Source: Mycolicibacter sp. MU0083
GTDB taxonomy: Bacteria > Actinomycetota > Actinomycetes > Mycobacteriales > Mycobacteriaceae
Reading direction: 5' to 3'
Assembly: GCF_963378075.1 (NCBI RefSeq)
Contig: NZ_OY726394.1
Location: forward strand, 1,736,001-1,800,000
Length of the DNA: 64,000 nucleotides
Below are positions 8,746-16,960 of the stretch, one piece after another (the stretch's first letter is position 1; each line of letters opens with the position of its first letter). Made by a program: the position numbers and the translations under genes. The notes under the pieces are model-generated. The model ran no database searches and had not been told where the DNA came from. It saw only the letters and a list, made by a program, of their open reading frames with translations.

Positions 8746-8849
8746 TCGATCACTCGCTCAGGGCCACGGGCTGTTGTGAGACACGAATGCGATGGTGTCA
8801 TATCTGCAGTCAAGCCACAATGGTGTGCGCCCGCGGCATACTGGCTGTT

Positions 8850-9479
8850 GTGTCGACGAAGTTGGTGCGATGGGGTGCCGCCGCGCCGTCAGATCGTGGT
8901 TCCGCTCGCGACCGATTGCTAGATGCTGCCGAGCGGTGCCTAGAGAGTTGCGGCGTGGTAGGCACGACCATGGAGGACATCGGCAGAACAGCGGGTGTCT
9001 CCAGGGCAACGGTGTATCGCTACTTCCCTAATCGGGAGGCGGTGATGTCGGGCGTCATCATTCGCGCCGCCGAGCGCTATCTCGATCGCATCAACCCCCG
9101 GATCGCGGAGCACACCGATCTGGGCTCCGCTCTCGTCGATTTCGTGGAATACACAGTTGAGGCCGCGCGCCGCGAAGAGATCATCGGATTGTTGTTCGGC
9201 AGCGACGAGGAACTCGCCGGCGTTGGCCTCGCGGCGGGGACCTCGACGTCACTCTTCGAACTCGTCACCGAGTTTCTCCGTCCCATCTTCAGGAGACACT
9301 GGAGTTACGTAGAACCGGGCGTCTCCGTCGACGACGCCGCCGAGTGGGTTCTCCGCACGATACTGAGCCTGCTGACTGTTCGAGGACCGCGGGAGCGCAG
9401 TCGTGACGGGCTCCGGACATTTCTTTCAAGGTTTCTCCTTCCCGCAATCCTGGCGAGCGACCATTGTCGACCGATGTGA
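8850..9479 (+). CDS. TetR-family transcriptional regulator
   Basis: About 209 residues. The HTH region ends in GRTAGVSRATVYRYFPNREAVMSG; the C-terminal part is a TetR ligand domain. GTG 8850 puts the HTH at the usual distance from the N-terminus; ATG 8820 and 8787 are alternatives. It is divergent from the dehydrogenase operon and upstream of a thioesterase/hydrolase pair, so it may control either. An inverted pair GACAC / GTGTC with a 10-base spacer lies in the divergent region near 8780-8800, a weak operator candidate. Confidence 0.86.
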   Translation: MSTKLVRWGAAAPSDRGSARDRLLDAAERCLESCGVVGTTMEDIGRTAGVSRATVYRYFPNREAVMSGVIIRAAERYLDRINPRIAEHTDLGSALVDFVEYTVEAARREEIIGLLFGSDEELAGVGLAAGTSTSLFELVTEFLRPIFRRHWSYVEPGVSVDDAAEWVLRTILSLLTVRGPRERSRDGLRTFLSRFLLPAILASDHCRPM

Positions 9480-9526
9480 CAGACAAGGCGTAATGTCTCA
9501 ACCACAGCTGAGGTAGGAGGCCGGAC

Positions 9527-9970
9527 ATGTCTGTGCAGTTCACCACGTTCAACCAGCAGGTCGCTGAACAACTGCAGAGCGCAGCAGAAACCACGGGCGG
9601 GTTGGCCGGTTACCTCGGCTTCCGGCACACTGACTTCACTGCTGGACGGCTCGTCGCGGAGATGGACGCACGCGACGACCTGAAGACGCCTTTCGGCAAC
9701 TTGCATGGCGGCTGCTTGTCGGCCATGGTCGACCATTGCCTTGGAGTGGTGTTTTATCCCGTGATTCCGATGGGATCCTGGGTCGCGACGACGGAGTTCA
9801 AACTGAATTTGCTTCGTCCAGTTTCCAGCGGAACCTGTGTAGCCACGGCTGAGATCATCTCGCTGGGCAGAACCAGCGGTGTGGCACGTATCGACATCTG
9901 CAACGACGGCAGAGCGGTGTGTGCGGCGCAGGGCACCGTCACCGTCGTCGCACCGAAGGCCATCTCTTGA
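9527..9970 (+). CDS. PaaI/hotdog-fold thioesterase
   Basis: A 147-residue hotdog protein expected to hydrolyse an acyl-CoA or aryl-CoA. The hotdog signature FGNLHGGCLSAMVDHCLGV and the following strand pattern (ATTEFKLNLLRPV) are clear. A ribosome site GGAGG lies just before ATG 9527. Its stop overlaps the start of the alpha/beta hydrolase gene by one base (TGATG), so both hydrolases are expressed together. The specific CoA ester is unknown. Confidence 0.88.
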   Translation: MSVQFTTFNQQVAEQLQSAAETTGGLAGYLGFRHTDFTAGRLVAEMDARDDLKTPFGNLHGGCLSAMVDHCLGVVFYPVIPMGSWVATTEFKLNLLRPVSSGTCVATAEIISLGRTSGVARIDICNDGRAVCAAQGTVTVVAPKAIS

Positions 9971-10881
9971 TGTCTGCAAACAGAGCACATGATTTGTCCG
10001 CTCCTGTCGTCGAGCGCGTGCCCACGGTGGATGGGCTCTCGCTGGCGGTCGACTTCTACCGCTGTGACGGACCGCGGGCGGTCGTGTTGCTCCTTCACGG
10101 CGGTGGTCAGAGCCGGCACGCCTGGGATGTCACCGCCCAACGATTGCATCAGCGGGGCTACACCGTTGCCGCCTACGACGCAAGGGGACATGGTGACAGC
10201 GACTGGGATCCAGACGGACGCTATGACATCGAACGGCTGGGGTCCGACCTGTTGGCCGTGCGCGCGTACGCCGGCTCCGCCCGCCCAGTTGCCGCGATCG
10301 GGGCATCGTTGGGCGGTTTGACCATCCTCGGCACGCACTTGCTCGCCCCATCGGAGCTATGGCAGGCCGTCGTCCTGGTTGACATCACTCCGCGAATGCA
10401 GATGCACGGCGCCCGCCGAGTCCTATCGTTCATGTCGGCCCATCCCGAAGGTTTCGACAGCCTAGAGTCGGCCGCTGACGTGATCGCCGCCTACAACCCG
10501 CACCGCCCTCGCCCCGAAAACGTCGACGGCCTTCAAAAAGTCCTCCGCCGACGTGGAGACGGTCGCTGGGCCTGGCGATGGGATCCGGCGTTTGCGACGT
10601 CGAATTTTCAGTTCCTGCAGAGTGATTCAGACGACGGCGCAGAGGAGTTCGAGATGATGAGCGCATTCCTTGTCGATGGCGCGCGACAGGTGTCCGCGCC
10701 GGCGCTGCTGGTCCGCGGCCTGCTGTCGGACATAGTCTCCGAAGAGACAGTGAAGGATTTCCTCACCTTGGTTCCCCACGCGCAAACCGTTGACGTGTCA
10801 GGCGCGGGCCACATGGTTGCTGGCGACAACAACGACGCATTCTCGACGGCGGTCGTCGACTTTCTCGACCGTACCGTTTGA
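9970..10881 (+). CDS. Alpha/beta hydrolase
   Basis: A 303-residue alpha/beta-fold hydrolase. The oxyanion loop VVLLLHGGGQSRHAW, the nucleophile elbow AIGASLGGLT (serine nucleophile) and the late histidine in VDVSGAGHMVAGDN are all present, so it should be catalytically active on an ester or related bond. ATG 9970 overlaps the thioesterase stop; an open frame continues upstream but belongs to that gene. A TetR gene follows. It could act on lactones or esters made by the flavin monooxygenases elsewhere in the element, which is inference only. Confidence 0.9.
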   Translation: MSANRAHDLSAPVVERVPTVDGLSLAVDFYRCDGPRAVVLLLHGGGQSRHAWDVTAQRLHQRGYTVAAYDARGHGDSDWDPDGRYDIERLGSDLLAVRAYAGSARPVAAIGASLGGLTILGTHLLAPSELWQAVVLVDITPRMQMHGARRVLSFMSAHPEGFDSLESAADVIAAYNPHRPRPENVDGLQKVLRRRGDGRWAWRWDPAFATSNFQFLQSDSDDGAEEFEMMSAFLVDGARQVSAPALLVRGLLSDIVSEETVKDFLTLVPHAQTVDVSGAGHMVAGDNNDAFSTAVVDFLDRTV

Positions 10882-10934
10882 CGCCAGTCGTCGGGCTGCG
10901 CGGGAGATCCCAGTTCGCCACCTATTCTGCTCGT

Positions 10935-11552
10935 ATGCCAACTGATTCGGCGCGGATGTCGTTTCGCCGACATATCCGCGAGCAGGTCTTGAGGGCGACA
11001 CGGGAACTCACCATTGAGAAGGGCTGGGAACAAGTCCGAGTGAGTGAGGTCGCCGAACTTGTCGGCGTCTCCCGACCGACGCTATACAAGGAGTTCGGCG
11101 ATAAGCAGGGACTTGGTGACGCGCTCGTGGTGGCCGAGGGTCAGCGCTTCCTGGAGGGTATCCACGCCATTCTCGCCGAACACACCGGCGACGTTCAGGG
11201 CGGCATCACCGCAGCGGTGCGGTTCACCCTGCGTGAAGCAGAAGCCAGTCCGCTCCTGAAGTCGGTGCTGACGTCCAACCACTCAGGGGATGATCGCGCC
11301 GGTGCGCCGACGACGGGCGTTCTTCCTCTCCTGCCGACATCGGCGTCCCTGCTCCAGCTCTCCTCCGCGGCTTTGGTCGCGTGGTTTCACGACCACTTCG
11401 CCGATCTCGACTCCGAAGACGTCGAGGAGGTCGCAGACGTTCTGGTGCGGCTCACCGTGAGTCACGTCGTTCTTCCCTCCGCGGACATCGCCACCACGGG
11501 TGCGCGGATCTCGCGGGTGGCGCTCCGCTACCTCGGCGTTGGCTATAGATAG
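10935..11552 (+). CDS. TetR-family transcriptional regulator
   Basis: About 205 residues with an N-terminal TetR HTH (VSEVAELVGVSRPTLYKEFGDKQGLGDAL) and a helical C-terminal domain. I prefer ATG 10935 because the HTH then sits at the usual position; a TTG at 10878 would overlap the preceding hydrolase stop and add 19 residues. It is downstream of, and probably co-transcribed with, the thioesterase and hydrolase. It is the second TetR gene within 3 kb. Confidence 0.86.
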   Translation: MPTDSARMSFRRHIREQVLRATRELTIEKGWEQVRVSEVAELVGVSRPTLYKEFGDKQGLGDALVVAEGQRFLEGIHAILAEHTGDVQGGITAAVRFTLREAEASPLLKSVLTSNHSGDDRAGAPTTGVLPLLPTSASLLQLSSAALVAWFHDHFADLDSEDVEEVADVLVRLTVSHVVLPSADIATTGARISRVALRYLGVGYR

Positions 11553-11699
11553 CTGTGACTTGAGCGGTCTTGGCCTCGATCCACTGACAATGGACTGTTT
11601 GTCGGGGTGTCGGGATAAGGAAAGTGCGTTCTGAGCTGGGAAGATTGATATTGTTCAGGCAACAATCGGTCCAGTTCGAGAACGGCACTTCCGGCGCGA

Positions 11700-12115
11700 G
11701 TGTCCCACACGTTCACCCCGCGGTCCGATGTGTTCGATGAGGATATCTGGTGTCGTGCGCGGGCCTGGTGCCGGTGATGGCGCTGGCTGAGCAGGCAGGC
11801 CTATCGGAGTTGTTGGCCAACAAGATTCACATCGCAGCTCCCAGGGTCAAGTCGAGGTCGGCCAATCCGGCTCCGAAACTGGCCACCCTGATCGCGAGCA
11901 TGTAAGCGGGCGCGGATTACATCGATGATGTCGACCTGGTCCGCGCTGGCGGCATAAATCCCTTTTTCCGCCGGGTGTATCCCCCGTCAACGATGGGAAC
12001 GCTGTTGCGGGAGTTCACTTTCGGTCATGCCCGCCAATTGGATTCGGTGCTGGCCGAGCATCTGGCCGGCTTGTGTGACCGGGTGAATCTGCTGCCCGGC
12101 GCGCAGGCTCGGGCC
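11700..12115 (+). pseudogene. IS1380-family transposase remnant
   Basis: The N-terminal quarter of an IS1380-type DDE transposase. It reads VSHTFTPRSDVFDED, loses one base near 11742, then continues in the next frame as AGLVPVMALAEQAGL, INPFFRRVYPPSTMGTLLRE and FTFGHARQLDSVLAEHL. A TAA stop interrupts the frame at 11903-11905 where family members have alanine or glycine in the GMAAGAD-like segment. The similarity ends near 12115, so most of the catalytic domain is missing. No terminal inverted repeats could be defined. It accounts for the gap between the TetR gene and the AraC gene. Confidence 0.8.
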
Positions 12116-12192
12116 TCCATCGAACACCCGGGGAGAGGCGACGCTGCAGAAAGACGCCGCAAAGGTCGGATCTCCGGACCCGCCGGGACAGC

Positions 12193-13203
12193 TCAATGTG
12201 GTGAGAGCCGGAACTCGCTCGGAGAGCGGCCGGTCCATCGCTTGAAGGCGTGTGAGAAGTTGGCGAGGTCGCTGTATCCGAGATCCGTGGCTATCTCACT
12301 CACCGATAGGGATCGGTCGAGTAGCTGCAGCATCGCGCGCTCGCGCAGGAATGCTTGGCGCAACTCGCGAAAGGTGGTCTCCTCTTCGGAGAGGCGCCGC
12401 TTGAGTGTGCTGGTGGACATTGACAGCTCATGTGCGAACCAATGTTTACTTCGGCGTCCGGGCTCCTTCTGCAGCAGCCGTCTCACCTTCTCCGAGAACG
12501 ACGTGGTTTCGCTCCGCTGGTCGAGAGTTCGCTGCAGATCGACGATGGCGAGTCGGTATGCGACGGGATCGGAGAACCGGCACACCTCGTTGAGCGTGTC
12601 CGCGGGAACATGGAGGAAGGACATCGGAGCGTCGAAGAACAGGCGCCCGGCGGTAAGGTCGTCCTCGCGATCTTTCAAGGCGGCGGGCGCTGGCCAACTC
12701 AAGTGGAGTGTGAGGGTCGGCGCCGCACGGACGAGCATGTCCAGCAGTCGCAACAACGCCAACCCGGCGTACGTGACGGCGAGGCAGTCCAGGGCCCGAT
12801 CGCTGGTGTGTCCCCAGAGCCCGACGGTGAGGCCTTGGTCATCTGGATGAAACTGTGCTTTGACAGCCGTCGTGATCAACGGCAGATAAGTCAGCAGCTC
12901 TACGATCTCGGCCACTGAGCCCGCGCTGACCAGCGGAACACTCAGCGGGCCGAAGGACGTCAACTGTGCCTGTTCGGCTAACGCAAATCCGAGCAGCGTT
13001 GCCTGATCGATGTCTAGACCGGGGTACGCCTCACGAAACCACCGTAACGGGGCCTGGACATCACGCTGAATCAGCGTCGCCTCGTCGGTTCCTTCGCGAG
13101 CCATGATGTTGCGAAGCCGCGCGACGGCGTCTGGGTCAAACGCCGGGCTCTCGAGCATTTGCACGAATGCGAGTGGGGGCACACCCGCGTCATTGGGGTT
13201 CAC
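12193..13203 (-). CDS. AraC-family regulator, probable activator of the CYP153 operon
   Basis: A 336-residue regulator with a long N-terminal effector domain and a C-terminal AraC double HTH. The second helix-turn-helix is visible in SVSEIATDLGYSDLANFSHAF followed by KRWTGRSPSEFR, and the first in HELSMSTSTLKRRLSE. The start is GTG 13203. It is divergent from the ferredoxin/CYP153/reductase operon, with a 117-base shared promoter region containing inverted CACAAGT sites. AraC-type regulators next to alkane hydroxylase genes commonly activate them in response to alkanes; that role is inferred. Confidence 0.9.
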   Translation of the reverse strand: MNPNDAGVPPLAFVQMLESPAFDPDAVARLRNIMAREGTDEATLIQRDVQAPLRWFREAYPGLDIDQATLLGFALAEQAQLTSFGPLSVPLVSAGSVAEIVELLTYLPLITTAVKAQFHPDDQGLTVGLWGHTSDRALDCLAVTYAGLALLRLLDMLVRAAPTLTLHLSWPAPAALKDREDDLTAGRLFFDAPMSFLHVPADTLNEVCRFSDPVAYRLAIVDLQRTLDQRSETTSFSEKVRRLLQKEPGRRSKHWFAHELSMSTSTLKRRLSEEETTFRELRQAFLRERAMLQLLDRSLSVSEIATDLGYSDLANFSHAFKRWTGRSPSEFRLSPH

Positions 13204-13229
13204 TGACCATGGCCCCTTTGAGCCGAAAT

Positions 13230-13293
13230 CACAAGTTTCTGACTCCGGCGAACATAGCCGCAGCGCTCATCTGGCGCAAGACTTGTGTCAAGT
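13230..13293. promoter_or_regulatory. Candidate AraC-regulator sites in the divergent promoter region
   Basis: CACAAGT at 13230-13236 and its inverse ACTTGTG at 13281-13287 are about five helical turns apart. The second is embedded in the palindrome ACTTGTGTCAAGT (13281-13293). They lie between the AraC start and the ferredoxin start. A site pair of this kind suits a dimeric or looping AraC regulator. No binding evidence exists. Confidence 0.4.
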
Positions 13294-13320
13294 AACTGAG
13301 GACACGCAAGGAGCCTGGCT

Positions 13321-13641
13321 ATGGCAGTTGTCACATTTGTCTCCCACGGCGGCGAGAAGTATGAGGCGCCTCTCGAGGAAGGTCAGTCACTGATGCGGGT
13401 CGCGACCAACAATGCGGTGCCCGGCATCGACGGCGACTGCGGAGGCGAAGCCGCGTGCGGCACCTGCCATGTGATCGTCGATCCGCAATGGTCCGATCGG
13501 GTCGGCCTCTCCGGGGCCAATGAAGAGGAGATGCTCGCGATGAACCCCGAGCGTCAGCCGACCTCCCGGCTGTCCTGCCAGATGCAGGTCTCTGAGGCGT
13601 GGGACGGTTTGATCGTCCATCTGCCCGAGTTCCAACTGTGA
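13321..13641 (+). CDS. [2Fe-2S] ferredoxin of the CYP153 system
   Basis: A 106-residue adrenodoxin/putidaredoxin-type ferredoxin that carries electrons from the reductase to the P450. The iron-sulfur ligands are seen in CGGEAACGTCHV (three cysteines after the first, with C-x5-C-x2-C spacing) and RLSCQM. ATG 13321 follows AAGGAG. It is the first gene of the three-gene operon; the P450 starts 20 bases downstream. Confidence 0.95.
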   Translation: MAVVTFVSHGGEKYEAPLEEGQSLMRVATNNAVPGIDGDCGGEAACGTCHVIVDPQWSDRVGLSGANEEEMLAMNPERQPTSRLSCQMQVSEAWDGLIVHLPEFQL

Positions 13642-13661
13642 TGACGAAAGAGAGGTGAGAC

Positions 13662-15053
13662 GTGAGCAATATTCGCGAGGCAGTCACTGCCAAGGCTCAG
13701 GCAACAATTCCGATGGACCGAATAATCCAGGGCGCCCACCTCTACGACAGAACGCGGCGCTGGGTCACCGGCACCAACGGTGAAAAAATCTTCATCGAGC
13801 GACCGATCCCGCCGGCTGACGAGGTTGAACTGACCGACATCGACCTTAGCAATCCTTTCCTCTATCGTCAGGGTCGCTGGAAGTCCTATTACGAGCGCCT
13901 ACGCAACGAGGCTCCCGTGCACTATCAGGCCCACAGCGCGTTCGGCCCGTTCTGGTCGGTGACGCGGCATGCCGACATCGTGGCCGTCGACAAGAACCAC
14001 GAGGTCTTCTCCTCCGAGCCGTTCATCGTCATCGGGAGCCCGCCGCGCTTCCTCGACATTGCGATGTTCATCGCGATGGACCCCCCGAAACACGACCGGC
14101 AACGGCAGGCTGTCCAGGGTGTGGTCGCACCGAAGAACCTGCGTGAGATGGAGGGCCTCATCCGCGAGCGGGTGGTAGACGTGCTCGACGCTCTGCCGCT
14201 TGGCGAACCGTTCAACTGGGTGCAGCACGTCTCGATCGAGCTAACCGCGCGCATGCTGGCCACGCTGCTGGACTTCCCGTACGAGCAGCGGCGCAAGCTC
14301 GTCCAATGGTCCGATCTCGCCACCTCCATGGAGCAAGCCAACGGTGGGCCCTCGGACAACGACGAGATATTTCGCGGCATGGTCGATATGGCTAGAGGTC
14401 TCAGCGCTCACTGGCGGGACAAGGCAGCCCGGAAAGCTGCCGGAGAGCTGCCCGGCTTCGATCTGATCACCATGTTGCAGAGCGACGAGAGCACCAAGGA
14501 CCTGATCGATCGCCCGATGGAGTTCTTGGGCAACTTGGTATTGCTGATCGTGGGTGGCAACGATACGACCCGCAATTCCATGAGCGGTGGTGTTCTGGCG
14601 CTGAACGAGTTCCCTGACCAGTTTGAGAAGCTGAAGGCGAACCCCGAGCTGATCCCCAACATGGTCTCGGAGATCATCCGGTGGCAAACCCCGCTCGCGC
14701 ATATGCGCCGGATCGCCAAGGCCGACACTGTGCTCAACGGGCAGTTCATCCGCAAGGGCGATAAGGTCCTGATGTGGTACGCCTCGGGCAACCGCGACGA
14801 GCGCGTGTTCGATCGGCCCGATGACCTGATTATCGACCGGGCCAACGCCCGTAACCACATCTCCTTCGGTTTCGGCGTGCACCGCTGTATGGGTAACCGG
14901 CTGGCCGAGATGCAGTTGCGGATCCTGTGGGAGGAGCTGCTTCCGCGGTTCGAGAACATCGAGGTCGTCGGTGAGCCCGAGTACGTGCAGTCCAACTTCG
15001 TGAGGGGGATCAGTAAGCTGATGGTCCGCCTCATCCCGAAAGGTGGCGCATGA
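13662..15053 (+). CDS. cyp153A: CYP153-family cytochrome P450 (terminal alkane hydroxylase)
   Basis: A 463-residue P450 that I recognise as CYP153: the N-terminal IPMDRIIQGAHLYD and ERPIPPADEVELTDIDLSNPFL-type lead, SFGPFWSVTRHADI-like segment (FGPFWSVTRHADI), FIAMDPPKHDRQR, the I-helix GGNDTTRNS near residue 298, and the heme loop FGFGVHRCMGNRLAE with Cys409. CYP153 enzymes hydroxylate the terminal carbon of medium-chain alkanes to primary alcohols, and this one sits between its own ferredoxin and reductase genes, as in known mycobacterial alkane hydroxylase operons. GTG 13662 is the start. The reductase gene overlaps its stop by 4 bases (ATGA). Chain-length preference cannot be told from sequence. 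Confidence 0.95.
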   Translation: MSNIREAVTAKAQATIPMDRIIQGAHLYDRTRRWVTGTNGEKIFIERPIPPADEVELTDIDLSNPFLYRQGRWKSYYERLRNEAPVHYQAHSAFGPFWSVTRHADIVAVDKNHEVFSSEPFIVIGSPPRFLDIAMFIAMDPPKHDRQRQAVQGVVAPKNLREMEGLIRERVVDVLDALPLGEPFNWVQHVSIELTARMLATLLDFPYEQRRKLVQWSDLATSMEQANGGPSDNDEIFRGMVDMARGLSAHWRDKAARKAAGELPGFDLITMLQSDESTKDLIDRPMEFLGNLVLLIVGGNDTTRNSMSGGVLALNEFPDQFEKLKANPELIPNMVSEIIRWQTPLAHMRRIAKADTVLNGQFIRKGDKVLMWYASGNRDERVFDRPDDLIIDRANARNHISFGFGVHRCMGNRLAEMQLRILWEELLPRFENIEVVGEPEYVQSNFVRGISKLMVRLIPKGGA

Positions 15054-16252
15054 CCGTGCAGCGAGCGGTCATCGCGGGGGCCAGCCACGCGGGCACCCAG
15101 CTCGCCGCCAGTCTTCGCCGAGAAGGGTGGGACGGCGAGATCGTCCTCGTCGGCGATGAGTCGGCGTTGCCCTACCAGCGGCCCCCGCTGTCCAAGTCGT
15201 ACCTGGCCGACAAATGCGAACTGGCCGAACTCGCGATCCGCAACTCGGATTTCTACGCCAAGCAGCGGATCCGACTCCTGGATGCGACGGTGGCGGCGAT
15301 CGACCGCTCGGCTGGTCATGTCGTGCTGAGTACCGGCGACGCACTGCCCTACGACAAGCTCGCGCTGTGCACTGGCGCCCGGCCTCGTCGGCTCCCCACC
15401 CCGGGAGCGGACCTGGCCGGAGTCTTCTACCTACGCACCGCCGCGGACGGCGAGATGATCCGAGAGGCCGCCGGCCCCGGGCGTCGGGCGGTGATCGTGG
15501 GCGGCGGCTACATCGGACTGGAGACAGCCGCCTCGTTGCGTGCACTGGGTCTGGAGGTCACCCTGCTCGAGGCGACCGGGCGCGTCCTTGAACGGGTCAC
15601 CGCCCCGGAGGTATCGGAGTTCTTCGACCGGATCCACCGGGAGGAGGGCGTCAACATCCGGACGGGCACGCTGGTCGAGGCTCTGTCCGGCGACGGCAGG
15701 GTCCGCGAAGTAATCCTGGCCAGTGGCGAATCAATTCCCGCCGACCTCGTCATTGTCGGCATCGGCGTGGAGCCGAACACCGAGCTCGCCGCCACCGCGG
15801 GCCTGGTCGTCGACAACGGCGTCGTGATCGACGATCGGGCCCGGACTAGCGACCCCGACATCGTGGCCGCCGGGGACTGCGCCAGCCACGACATGGCCCG
15901 TTACGGCCGTCGCATCCGCCTGGAGTCCGTGCCGAGCGCGGCCGAGCAGGCCAAGGTCGCCGCCGCGACCGTCTGTGGGAAGTCCAAGAAGATTGCGGCC
16001 CTTCCATGGTTCTGGTCAGATCAATACGACCTCAAGCTCCAGATCGCCGGTCTCAACACCGGGTACGACGAGGTCGTCCTCAGCGGCGACCCGACCCGGG
16101 ACCGCGACTTCACCTGCTTCTACCTCCGTGCCGGCGAGCTCATTGCCGCCGACTGCATCAACCGTCCCCGCGACTTCATGTTCAGCAAGCGGGTCATCAC
16201 GCAGCAAGTCGCCGTCGAACGGGCCGAACTGGTGCTCGCCGGCTCGGACTGA
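15050..16252 (+). CDS. FAD-dependent ferredoxin reductase of the CYP153 system
   Basis: A 400-residue NAD(P)H:ferredoxin oxidoreductase of the putidaredoxin-reductase type. It has the N-terminal FAD site VIAGASHAGTQLA, the substrate loop LPYQRPPLSK, the second nucleotide-binding site VIVGGGYIGLETAASL near residue 150, and the later FAD motif DIVAAGDCASH. It passes electrons to the [2Fe-2S] ferredoxin for the P450. Start ATG 15050 overlaps the P450 stop (ATGA), indicating coupled translation of the operon. Confidence 0.95.
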   Translation: MTVQRAVIAGASHAGTQLAASLRREGWDGEIVLVGDESALPYQRPPLSKSYLADKCELAELAIRNSDFYAKQRIRLLDATVAAIDRSAGHVVLSTGDALPYDKLALCTGARPRRLPTPGADLAGVFYLRTAADGEMIREAAGPGRRAVIVGGGYIGLETAASLRALGLEVTLLEATGRVLERVTAPEVSEFFDRIHREEGVNIRTGTLVEALSGDGRVREVILASGESIPADLVIVGIGVEPNTELAATAGLVVDNGVVIDDRARTSDPDIVAAGDCASHDMARYGRRIRLESVPSAAEQAKVAAATVCGKSKKIAALPWFWSDQYDLKLQIAGLNTGYDEVVLSGDPTRDRDFTCFYLRAGELIAADCINRPRDFMFSKRVITQQVAVERAELVLAGSD

Positions 16253-16465
16253 GGTGCCGGCGGTGCGTAGGCGGTGGGAACGACGACGGCGGATGCGACG
16301 CGTGTCTTGGAGAGGTACTTCAGTGACAATTGCCATCCAGCCCCGCTGGCAAAGGAACGCTAGCGGCTGCCCGGCGGTCGCCTTGGCGCAGCGCATCAGG
16401 ACCTAGTGGGGTTTCCCAACGAGCATGACGATTCTTTCCGGAGGAGCAGCGTCAGAAGTCGGTGC

Positions 16466-16485
16466 CTGTTCTGTTCTGTTCTGTT
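16466..16485. repeat. Short tandem repeat (CTGTT)x4
   Basis: Four perfect copies of the pentamer CTGTT, with a partial fifth, lie 16 bases before the SCP2-like start. Tandem pentamers can slip during replication and alter promoter or leader spacing. No functional evidence. The surrounding 16253-16501 holds no other feature I can support. Confidence 0.55.
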
Positions 16486-16501
16486 CTGACAATGAGGTTA
16501 G

Positions 16502-16924
16502 TTGAGGTTGACGGTGGCGGTATTTAGGGACGAGGACGAGGTCTATGCCTTCCTGGGCGGGATCTTTCGGCGGGGTTTGGAGAAGGAAGGTCTGGCGGAC
16601 AAGCTCGCGAATTCGGGTGTGGTGTTGCGGGTGCATTACACAGATCCGGATGCGGTTGTGACGGTGGACATGCCGAACAAGGTGGTGGAGACCGGAGCGG
16701 CCAGTACCGCGGTGCCCAACGTGGAGTTGTTCATGTCGGCAGACACGGGGAACAAGTTCTGGTTGGGGAAGGTGAACTTGACGATGGCGATGGCCAAGGG
16801 AACGGTACGTGCGAAAGGTCCGGTGCCGAAGTTGATCAAGTTGATCCCGCAGGCCAAGAACCTGTTCCCCGAGTACCGGTTGATGCTGGAGAGCCAGAAT
16901 CGGCAGGACCTCATCGATGCGTGA
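16502..16924 (+). CDS. SCP2 sterol-binding domain protein
   Basis: A 140-residue single-domain protein of the sterol carrier protein 2 type, with the hydrophobic ligand tunnel pattern VVLRVHYTDPDAVVTVDM, VELFMSADTGNKFWLGKVNL and AMAKGTVRAKGPVPKLIKLIP. Such proteins bind fatty acyl chains, CoA esters or sterols. It lies between the CYP153 operon and an acyl-CoA ligase, so delivery of oxidised alkane or acyl-CoA is plausible. The start is uncertain: TTG 16502, TTG 16508 or GTG 16514 are all in frame; a purine-rich GAGG is near each. Confidence 0.82.
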   Translation: MRLTVAVFRDEDEVYAFLGGIFRRGLEKEGLADKLANSGVVLRVHYTDPDAVVTVDMPNKVVETGAASTAVPNVELFMSADTGNKFWLGKVNLTMAMAKGTVRAKGPVPKLIKLIPQAKNLFPEYRLMLESQNRQDLIDA

Positions 16925-16960
16925 CCCTCGCCTCACCGCGGGCTGTAGGGCGGGTGTGCG

